Source: JANNAT01 sp031422555 (lineage in GTDB: Bacteria; Pseudomonadota; Alphaproteobacteria; Rhodobacterales; Rhodobacteraceae). From it: 64,000 nt of DNA. Below, one piece after another: positions 58,866-64,000 of the stretch (within the stretch, counting starts at the first letter, position 1; every line of letters begins with the position of its first letter). Both the position numbers and the translations under genes were made by a program. Location of the stretch: the NCBI GenBank assembly GCA_031422555.1, contig JANPLZ010000056.1, forward strand, positions 10,556 to 74,555. Reading direction: 5' to 3'. Below the pieces are notes generated by a model, which saw only the letters and a list, made by a program, of their open reading frames with translations, had not been told where the DNA came from and made no database searches.

Positions 58866-59150
58866 ATGCAACATTTCGTCTACATCATGGCCTCACGCCC
58901 CTGCGGTGCCATCTATATCGGCAGAACGGCAAACCTTGCCGCGCGGGTCGAGGCGCACCGCACAGGTCTGTCTGTGCATACGGCGAAATACAAAATCCGC
59001 AGTTTGGTCTGGTTCGAGGTGCACGAGGATTTCGAGACCAGTTTGCGGCGCGAACGCAGCCTCAAACGCTGGCCGCGTGCATGGAAGAACACGCTGATCG
59101 CCGCGCACAACCCAAACTGGCAGGACGTGACCGCGCATATCCCAGTTTAG
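58866..59150 (+). CDS. GIY-YIG nuclease-domain protein, REP-bracketed
   Basis: A 94-residue single-domain GIY-YIG protein. The motif is in FVYIMASRPCGAIYIGRTAN, followed by LAARVEAHRTG and a typical C-terminal ERSLKRWPRAWKNTLI, with conserved Arg residues and the family Glu. Stand-alone members (UPF0213-like) have no firm function. It sits between the carbamoyl-amidohydrolase and dihydropyrimidinase genes, which are otherwise expected to be adjacent, and it is bracketed by CCCGGG palindromes on both sides. It looks like an inserted unit. The start is the ATG of MQHFVYIM; an ATG 21 bases upstream is less likely. Confidence 0.85.
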   Translation: MQHFVYIMASRPCGAIYIGRTANLAARVEAHRTGLSVHTAKYKIRSLVWFEVHEDFETSLRRERSLKRWPRAWKNTLIAAHNPNWQDVTAHIPV

Positions 59151-59159
59151 ACAAACCCC

Positions 59160-59235
59160 GCCCCGGGCGTGACCCGGGACCTCTGTCACATTACCGCGCA
59201 CTCCGCGCCGAGAGGTCCCGGGCCACGCCCGGGAC
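59160..59235. repeat. REP-like CCCGGG palindromes right of the GIY-YIG gene
   Basis: Two palindromes in opposite orientation: CCCCGGGCGTGACCCGGGAC (59161-59180) followed by CTCTGTC, and GAGAGG followed by TCCCGGGCCACGCCCGGGA (59216-59234). The outer parts form a 12-base inverted repeat, CCCGGGACCTCT against AGAGGTCCCGGG. The left pair has the same core, so four related palindromes surround one nuclease gene. Confidence 0.65.
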
Positions 59236-59265
59236 GGGATTTCCCGCATCCATGAGGAGCGGTCC

Positions 59266-60717
59266 ATGACCACAATCATCAAAAACGGCACCATCGTCAC
59301 GGCGGACCTGACCTACCCCGCCGACATCGCCATTGACCATGGAAAGATCACCGCCATCGGCCCTAACCTCAAGGGCGACACCACGCTCGATGCCTCCGGC
59401 TGCTACGTCATGCCCGGCGGGATTGATCCGCATACGCATCTGGAGATGCCGTTTATGGGCACCTATTCGGCGGATGATTTTGAGAGCGGCACGCGGGCGG
59501 CGCTGTCGGGTGGCACCACGATGGTGGTGGATTTCGTGCTGCCGGGGCAGGGGCAGGGGCTGATGGATGCCATGCAGATGTGGCACAACAAATCGGGGCG
59601 GGCGACCTGTGATTACAGCTATCACATGGCGATTACCTGGTGGGGGGAGCAGATTTTCAACGACATGAAAACCGTCACCGAGGCGGGGATCAATTCGTTC
59701 AAGCACTTCATGGCCTATAAGGGCGCGTTGATGGTGAATGATGACGAGATGTTCGCCTCATTCTCCCGCTGTGCAGAACTGGGGGCGATGCCGTTCGTGC
59801 ATGCCGAAAACGGCGATGTGGTGGCGGAGTTGCAGCGCAAGTTGACGGCGGCGGGGAATACCGGCCCCGAGGCGCATGCGTTCTCGCGGCCCCCCGAGGT
59901 AGAGGGCGAGGCCACCAACCGTGCGATCATGATTGCCGACATGGCGGGGGTGCCGGTGTATATTGTGCACACCTCTTGTGAAGAGGCGCATGAGGCGATC
60001 CGGCGGGCGCGGATGAACGGGAAACGGGTGTATGGTGAACCTTTGATCCAGCATCTGACCTTGGATGACAGCGAATACCGCAACCCCGACTGGGACCATG
60101 CCGCGCGCCGCGTGATGTCGCCACCGTTTAGGGATAAGCGGCATCAGGATAGCCTGTGGGCGGGCTTGGCCGCGGGATCGTTGCAGGTGGTTGCGACGGA
60201 TCATTGCGCTTTCACCACCGCGCAAAAGCGGTTTGGCGTGGGGGATTTTACCAAAATTCCCAATGGAACCGGTGGCTTGGAAGACAGGATGCCGATGCTG
60301 TGGACGCACGGGGTGGCGACGGGGCGGATCACGATGAACGAATTCGTGGCGGTTACTTCAACAAACATAGCCAAAATATTGAATTGTTACCCAAAAAAGG
60401 GTGCGATCCTTGTGGGGGCGGACGCGGATATCGTGGTGTTGGACCCGAAGAAAACCAAGACCATATCAGCGACCAATCAGCAGTCATCCATTGATTACAA
60501 CGTGTTCGAGGGTAAAGTTGTGACGGGCCTGCCACGCTTTACCCTGACGCGTGGCCATGTGGCGATCAAGGATGGTGCGGTGAAAACCCGCGAAGGCCAC
60601 GGGCAGTTCGTGGCGCGACCTCCGAATGGGGCGGTGAACCGGGCGCTGAGCCAGTGGAAGGATCTGAGCGCCCCGAGGCCGGTGGTGCGGACGGGTGTTC
60701 CGGCGAGTGGGGTTTGA
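59266..60717 (+). CDS. hydA: Dihydropyrimidinase (hydantoinase)
   Basis: A 483-residue amidohydrolase. Binuclear metal site: HxH in GGIDPHTHLEMPF (about residues 56-58), carbamylated Lys in KHFMAYKGALMVND (about 151), His in FVHAENGDV, His in IVHTSCEEAHEA and Asp in VATDHCAFTT (about 317). It opens dihydrouracil to N-carbamoyl-beta-alanine, the second step of the reductive route after PreTA and before the M20 amidohydrolase. Starts after GAGGAG. It is followed by an ABC transporter set on the same strand. Confidence 0.93.
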   Translation: MTTIIKNGTIVTADLTYPADIAIDHGKITAIGPNLKGDTTLDASGCYVMPGGIDPHTHLEMPFMGTYSADDFESGTRAALSGGTTMVVDFVLPGQGQGLMDAMQMWHNKSGRATCDYSYHMAITWWGEQIFNDMKTVTEAGINSFKHFMAYKGALMVNDDEMFASFSRCAELGAMPFVHAENGDVVAELQRKLTAAGNTGPEAHAFSRPPEVEGEATNRAIMIADMAGVPVYIVHTSCEEAHEAIRRARMNGKRVYGEPLIQHLTLDDSEYRNPDWDHAARRVMSPPFRDKRHQDSLWAGLAAGSLQVVATDHCAFTTAQKRFGVGDFTKIPNGTGGLEDRMPMLWTHGVATGRITMNEFVAVTSTNIAKILNCYPKKGAILVGADADIVVLDPKKTKTISATNQQSSIDYNVFEGKVVTGLPRFTLTRGHVAIKDGAVKTREGHGQFVARPPNGAVNRALSQWKDLSAPRPVVRTGVPASGV

Positions 60718-60765
60718 GTTTGTGATGACGCAGATGGATTTCGTGACACAAACTAAGGCATCGGA

Positions 60766-61563
60766 ATGAAGGATACCCTAACCCATAGCCCCGTGATCGA
60801 AGCGCGCGACCTGAACCTGGTGTTTGAAACCGGTGACGGGCCGGTACAGGCGCTGAAAGATGTCAACCTGCAGATAAATAAAGGGGATTTTGTTTCTTTT
60901 ATCGGGCCAAGTGGCTGTGGCAAGACTACGTTCCTGCGGGCAATCGCGGCTTTGGAAACCCCGACCAGTGGCAGCTTGACGGTCAACGGCATGACCGCGG
61001 ATCAGGCTCGCCGTGCGCGGGCTTATGGCTATGTGTTTCAGGCGGCGGGGCTGTATCCCTGGCGCACGATTACCGGCAACATCAGGTTACCGCTTGAAAT
61101 CATGGGATTTTCCAAGGTAGAACAAGCGGAACGGGTGGGGCGGGTGTTGGAGTTGGTGGAGCTTTCGGGCTTTGGGCGCAAGTTTCCCTGGCAGCTTTCG
61201 GGCGGCATGCAGCAGCGCGCGTCGATTGCCCGGGCGCTGGCCTTTGATGCCGATATCCTGCTGATGGATGAGCCTTTCGGGGCGCTGGATGAAATCGTGC
61301 GGGATCACCTGAACGAAGAATTGCTGAAGCTTTGGAACCGCACCGGCAAAACCATTGCATTTGTTACCCATTCCATTCCTGAGGCGGTATATCTTTCGAC
61401 CAAGATCGTGGTGATGAGCCCACGTCCGGGCCGGATCACCGACGTGATCGACAGCGTTTTACCGCGCGAAAGGCCGCTGGGCATTCGCGACAGCACGGCG
61501 TTTATCGAGATATCGCAACGGGTGCGCGAAGGGTTGAGGGCAGGGCATGCAGAGGATGTTTGA
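60766..61563 (+). CDS. ABC transporter ATP-binding protein (NitT/TauT family)
   Basis: A 265-residue ATPase of the nitrate/taurine/pyrimidine-precursor import family. It has Walker A SFIGPSGCGKTTFLRAI, Q-loop YVFQAAGLYPWRTI, signature LSGGMQQRASIARALA, Walker B ILLMDEPFGALDE and H-loop FVTHSIPEAVYLS. Located 48 bases after dihydropyrimidinase and before two permeases of the matching class, so the system probably imports a pyrimidine or related base. The binding protein usually encoded with such systems is not in the window. Confidence 0.87.
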   Translation: MKDTLTHSPVIEARDLNLVFETGDGPVQALKDVNLQINKGDFVSFIGPSGCGKTTFLRAIAALETPTSGSLTVNGMTADQARRARAYGYVFQAAGLYPWRTITGNIRLPLEIMGFSKVEQAERVGRVLELVELSGFGRKFPWQLSGGMQQRASIARALAFDADILLMDEPFGALDEIVRDHLNEELLKLWNRTGKTIAFVTHSIPEAVYLSTKIVVMSPRPGRITDVIDSVLPRERPLGIRDSTAFIEISQRVREGLRAGHAEDV

Positions 61564-61567
61564 AGCG

Positions 61568-61624
61568 ATGGACATTCAACGCACAACCGTTGCACAATCC
61601 ATGCACATGGAAACGCTGCGATGA
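61568..61624 (+). CDS. Micro-ORF (18 codons) coupling the ATPase and SMR-like genes
   Basis: ATG-started 18-codon frame (MDIQRTTVAQSMHMETLR) beginning five bases after the ATPase stop. Its stop overlaps the SMR-like start by ATGA. No homology is recognised. It may serve only to deliver ribosomes to the next gene; it could also be chance. Confidence 0.25.
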   Translation: MDIQRTTVAQSMHMETLR

Positions 61625-61956
61625 GCGGCGGGTTGATCCTGTGGCTGTGCGGCGCGATGGCGGTGTTCATTGCCGCCAATTCGGTGCTGAAAACCTATGC
61701 CGGTTCCGGTTCGATCCCCACCTTGATCGGAGCACTGCTGCTGTTTTGTGTCGGCAACATCATGATGGTGCGACTGATGCGCGAAAGTGGGTTGGGGGTG
61801 GCGATTGCGGTATCGTCGATCGCACAACTGGTACTGATCGGCGGTGTGGCGTTTCTGTTTTTCGGCGAGCGGCCAAGCGGGCTGCAACTGGCGGGGATGG
61901 CGTTGGGCGTGGTGGCGGTGGTGATGATCGTCTGGCCGCAGGGCGGCGGGGCATGA
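61621..61956 (+). CDS. Small four-segment membrane protein (SMR/EamA-like)
   Basis: A 111-residue membrane protein with four hydrophobic segments (LILWLCGAMAVFIAANSVL; IPTLIGALLLFCVGNIMMV; VAIAVSSIAQLVLIGGVAFLF; LQLAGMALGVVAVVMIVW). The loop GERPSGLQLAGM before segment four is the pattern of small multidrug resistance and drug/metabolite transporter proteins. SMR proteins work as dimers; the substrate is unknown. It is embedded in an ABC importer operon between ATPase and permease genes, an unusual place. Micro-ORFs with ATGA overlaps join it to both neighbours. Confidence 0.75.
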   Translation: MSGGLILWLCGAMAVFIAANSVLKTYAGSGSIPTLIGALLLFCVGNIMMVRLMRESGLGVAIAVSSIAQLVLIGGVAFLFFGERPSGLQLAGMALGVVAVVMIVWPQGGGA

Positions 61957-61997
61957 AACAGCTTGCGCTGATCGTGGCCGGCTGGGCCGCCGAATGA
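61953..61997 (+). CDS. Micro-ORF (14 codons) coupling the SMR-like and permease genes
   Basis: The frame MKQLALIVAGWAAE starts with ATGA over the SMR-like stop and ends with ATGA over the permease start. It exactly fills the gap between the two genes. The same device occurs before the SMR-like gene, which makes a coupling role more plausible. Confidence 0.3.
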   Translation: MKQLALIVAGWAAE

Positions 61998-62857
61998 GCA
62001 GGGCGTGGCCGATCCTGAGCGTCGTGGCTGCCATCGTGGCGATCTGGTACGCGGCGGCGATCTGGATGAATGCCACGTGGACCTATGATCAGGCCGCGCG
62101 GGCCGGGGTGCAGGTTTCGCTGGGTGAGGTGGTGGCGGACACCCTGCATCAGGAACGGCCCGTGCTGCCGGCGCCGCATCAGGTGATCCGCGAACTTGTG
62201 AAATCCACCCTCGGGATAAGCGTCACCTCCAAGCGGTCGCTGGTCTATCACGCCTGGGTGACGATTTCGGCCACGCTTCTGGGGTTTGTGATCGGCACCC
62301 TGGCCGGGATTCTTCTGGCGGTGGGGATCGTGCACAACCGGGCAATGGACATGTCGGTGATGCCCTGGGCGATCGCCAGCCAGACCATCCCGATCCTCGC
62401 AATAGCACCGATGATCATCGTGGTGCTGAATTCGATGGGGGTGACGGGGCTGGTGCCGAAGGCGGTGATCTCGGCCTATCTGAGTTTTTTTCCGGTGGTG
62501 GTGGGGATGGTGAAGGGCTTGCGCAGCCCCGAAGCCGCGCAGCTTGATTTGCTGCGCACCTATTCGGCGGGGGGCAATCAGGTGTTCTGGGGGCTGCGTT
62601 TGCCGTCTTCGGTGCCCTATCTGTTTACCTCGCTGAAGGTGGGGGTTGCGGCGTCGCTGGTGGGGACGATCGTCGGGGAATTGCCGACCGGCGCGGTGGC
62701 GGGGCTGGGTGCGCGGCTGTTGAGCGGCAGCTATTACGGGCAGACCGTGCAGATCTGGGCGGCGCTGTTCGTGGCGGCGATAGTGGCAGCATCACTGGTC
62801 GCGTTGATCGGCGTCGCCGAGCGGGCGACACTGCGGCGGATGGGGATCAGGCCATGA
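61994..62857 (+). CDS. ABC transporter permease (NitT/TauT family), first
   Basis: A 287-residue inner-membrane permease. It has an N-terminal segment (WPILSVVAAIVAIWYAAAIWM), then a polar stretch of about 65 residues and five further segments starting LGFVIGTLAGILLAVGI. The EAA loop is EAAQLDLLRTYSAGGNQVFW, followed by LRLPSSVPYLFTSLKVGVA. It matches the permease class that pairs with the NitT/TauT ATPase encoded upstream. Overlaps the next permease by ATGA. Confidence 0.86.
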   Translation: MSRAWPILSVVAAIVAIWYAAAIWMNATWTYDQAARAGVQVSLGEVVADTLHQERPVLPAPHQVIRELVKSTLGISVTSKRSLVYHAWVTISATLLGFVIGTLAGILLAVGIVHNRAMDMSVMPWAIASQTIPILAIAPMIIVVLNSMGVTGLVPKAVISAYLSFFPVVVGMVKGLRSPEAAQLDLLRTYSAGGNQVFWGLRLPSSVPYLFTSLKVGVAASLVGTIVGELPTGAVAGLGARLLSGSYYGQTVQIWAALFVAAIVAASLVALIGVAERATLRRMGIRP

Positions 62858-63711
62858 GCGTTGCCACGACGATGGATTGGCGGCTGGGGCTGATACTGGC
62901 GATGTGGCTGGGGGCGTGGCTGCTGAATTCCGGGCTTGCTCTGCAGCAACAGCGGTTTGTGCGCTACGCGGTGCCAGCGGTTTTCGGGGTAACGCTGTTG
63001 GTGTTGTGGGAGATGGTGGTCACGCTTTACGGTGTCAGCCCGGTGATCTTGCCCGCTCCCACGGCGATTGGCGTCCGTATTGCCGCAGAACTGCCGACGC
63101 TTTGGCTTGATTTCGTGCAGACCTTTCTGAAAGGGGCGCTGACCGGCTACGTCATCGGTTGCGCTGCCGCGGTGTTGGTGGCGATAGCGATTGACCGCTC
63201 GGCGTTTTTGCAGGCGGGTCTGCTGCCGGTGGGAAATTTTGTCGCAGCCCTGCCGATTGTCGGAATAGCACCGATCATGGTGATGTGGTTCGGGTTTGAC
63301 TGGCATTCAAAAGCGGCGGTGGTGGTGATCATGGTGTTCTTTCCGGTGCTGGTGAACACGGTGGCGGGGCTTGCGGCATCCGAGCGGATGCAGCGCGATC
63401 TGATGGCGACATGGGGTGCCAGTTACTGGCAGGGGTTGTGGAAGCTGCGCTTGCCCGCAGCGATGCCGTTCATTTTCAATGGATTGAAAATTGCCTCGAC
63501 CCTGGCGCTGATTGGCGCGATCGTGGCCGAGTTTTTCGGCAGCCCGACGCGGGGCATGGGATTTCGCATCACCGCAGAAATCGGGCGGCTGGGGCTTGAC
63601 ATGATCTGGGCCGAGATCGCGGTGGCGGCCTTGGCGGGATCGGCCTTTTACGGGGCGATCGCGCTGATCGAACGGGGGGTGACATTCTGGCACCCTTCGC
63701 AGCGCAAATGA
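62854..63711 (+). CDS. ABC transporter permease (NitT/TauT family), second
   Basis: A 285-residue permease with six or seven segments. It begins LGLILAMWLGAWLLNSGLAL and YAVPAVFGVTLLVLWEMVV. The coupling loop is SERMQRDLMATWGASYWQGLWKLRLPAAMPF, and the C-terminal part has IGAIVAEFFGSPTRGMGF. It would form a heterodimer with the first permease. Its stop ends the operon in this window: a terminator and an opposite-strand gene fragment follow, so no binding-protein gene follows as would be usual. Confidence 0.86.
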   Translation: MSVATTMDWRLGLILAMWLGAWLLNSGLALQQQRFVRYAVPAVFGVTLLVLWEMVVTLYGVSPVILPAPTAIGVRIAAELPTLWLDFVQTFLKGALTGYVIGCAAAVLVAIAIDRSAFLQAGLLPVGNFVAALPIVGIAPIMVMWFGFDWHSKAAVVVIMVFFPVLVNTVAGLAASERMQRDLMATWGASYWQGLWKLRLPAAMPFIFNGLKIASTLALIGAIVAEFFGSPTRGMGFRITAEIGRLGLDMIWAEIAVAALAGSAFYGAIALIERGVTFWHPSQRK

Positions 63712-63739
63712 AAAGGCCCCGGCACCGCGCGAGTGCCGG
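63711..63739 (-). terminator. Terminator shared by the VPLPA gene remnant and the permease operon
   Basis: Stem arms CCGGCAC (63719-63725) and GTGCCGG (63733-63739) with loop CGCGCGA. Read on the minus strand the stem is followed by GGCCTTTT. It stands directly at the permease stop. Confidence 0.7.
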
Positions 63740-63775
63740 AGACTGCTGATTTCAGTCACAAACGATACGCAGCTA

Positions 63776-63865
63776 TCAGGCAGCCTTGCGGCTGCGGAAA
63801 GCAGCCACAGCACCTATCGCGCCCAGCAGCAATGGAAGCGATGCCGGAAGCGGAACCGGGTTAGC
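63776..63865 (-). pseudogene. C-terminal remnant of a VPLPA-CTERM exported protein, cut by an IS element
   Basis: The minus strand encodes the end of a protein, NPVPLPASLPLLLGAIGAVA then AFRSRKAA and a stop. This is a VPLPA-CTERM sorting signal: the VPLPA box, one hydrophobic span, and a short basic end, the form recognised by exosortase/rhombosortase-like systems in roseobacters. The rest of the gene is missing, because the sequence upstream of about 63866 belongs to an insertion element. The terminator lies downstream. Confidence 0.65.
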
Positions 63866-64000
63866 GATGGGGTGGACGCCCCCTCTGACGGCATCTTTGT
63901 GCCAAGGTAGGGCGTGGTTTGGCTCTATAAAGGAGGAAGCGTCGATGGATGAGGTTAGCATAATCGGGCTGGATATCGCCAAGAATACGTTTCAGGCGCA
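63866..64000 (+). mobile_element. IS110-family insertion sequence, left end (partial)
   Basis: The change from the VPLPA-CTERM frame at about 63865 to unrelated sequence marks the element's end, followed about 80 bases later by an IS110-type transposase start. The exact border cannot be set, because IS110 elements often lack terminal inverted repeats and the right end is outside the window. Confidence 0.6.
63945..64000 (+). CDS. IS110-family transposase, 3' truncated by the window edge
   Basis: Only the first 18 codons are present: MDEVSIIGLDIAKNTFQA. The start IIGLDIAKNTFQ is the RuvC-like DEDD N-terminus of IS110/IS1111 transposases, with the first catalytic Asp. AAGGAGG lies 8-14 bases before the ATG. 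Confidence 0.85.
   Translation, partial: MDEVSIIGLDIAKNTFQA

Noticed and set aside
60766..63711. Taurine importer (tauABC) for the taurine module
   Set aside because: The family includes TauBC, but the genes are more than 30 kb from tpa-xsc and directly follow dihydropyrimidinase, so a pyrimidine-related ligand is more likely.
1..64000. CRISPR arrays, prophage genes, toxin-antitoxin pairs
   Set aside because: No regularly spaced direct repeats, no phage structural or integrase genes and no recognisable toxin-antitoxin pair were seen on reading both strands.

Overview
The window reads as a chromosome segment of an alphaproteobacterium of the Rhodobacteraceae/Roseobacteraceae. The reasons are the high GC content, the smoS-mtlK polyol gene pair, a taurine-to-sulfate module with a SoeABC-type sulfite dehydrogenase, the clpP-clpX-NDUFA12-mlaD-DUF2155-aat-accC-accB block, and a small Rhodobacterales-type protein next to kup. 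Identifications come from reading translated sequence and motifs; no database search was run. No CRISPR array, prophage or rRNA operon was seen. There is one tRNA (Asn). An IS110-family element is cut by the right edge.

Layout. (1) 1-3.6 kb: end of a sorbitol dehydrogenase gene, mannitol 2-dehydrogenase, an inositol 2-dehydrogenase-like gene and an Rrf2 regulator. (2) 3.7-15.9 kb: an accessory amine-catabolism region. One minus-strand operon encodes a PotABCD-type ABC importer, a nitrilase-superfamily amidase and a trimethylamine-dehydrogenase-like flavoprotein. A second encodes a Rieske oxygenase, a flavin monooxygenase, RidA and a DUF1028 protein. A LuxR-type and a BetI-like TetR regulator flank them; the substrate is unknown, and a methylated or quaternary amine is my inference. 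(3) 16.0-18.4 kb: glycerate 2-kinase and a Gfo/Idh/MocA oxidoreductase with a palindromic operator candidate. (4) 18.5-29.8 kb: taurine dissimilation, namely tpa, tauR, xsc, a TSUP exporter, ackA and soeABC. Taurine is transaminated, sulfoacetaldehyde is cleaved to acetyl phosphate and sulfite, AckA can harvest ATP, and sulfite is exported or oxidised. (5) 29.8-33.2 kb: a small-molecule kinase and a dimethylglycine-dehydrogenase-like protein. (6) 33.3-42.9 kb: GH3 glycosidase, tRNA-Asn, metallo-beta-lactamase-fold hydrolase, an HMA-MauE fusion, an orphan EnvZ-like kinase, a YnjBCD-type transporter and a CDP-alcohol phosphatidyltransferase. (7) 43.0-49.0 kb: core housekeeping genes. (8) 49.2-63.7 kb: reductive pyrimidine degradation (preT, preA, a hydantoinase/dihydropyrimidinase and a carbamoyl-amidohydrolase) with two RutR-like repressors and a NitT/TauT-family transporter. 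kup, a cupin, a UPF0303 protein, a glycosyltransferase and a GIY-YIG nuclease gene are interspersed. (9) 63.7-64.0 kb: the tail of a VPLPA-CTERM protein gene interrupted by the IS110 element.

The main regulatory signals are CTGGTC direct repeats before tpa that resemble TauR boxes, two RutR-type operators between rutR-like gene 2 and the pyrimidine operon, and a GGGGTATATACCCC palindrome between the importer and luxR. Three dispersed intergenic repeat families recur: a TTTCATTTTGG...AAATACTC element after stop codons, AT-rich tandem hairpins built on TTTTCGGCGAAAA, and REP-like CCCGGG palindromes that bracket the GIY-YIG gene. No gene-free stretch exceeds about 230 bases.
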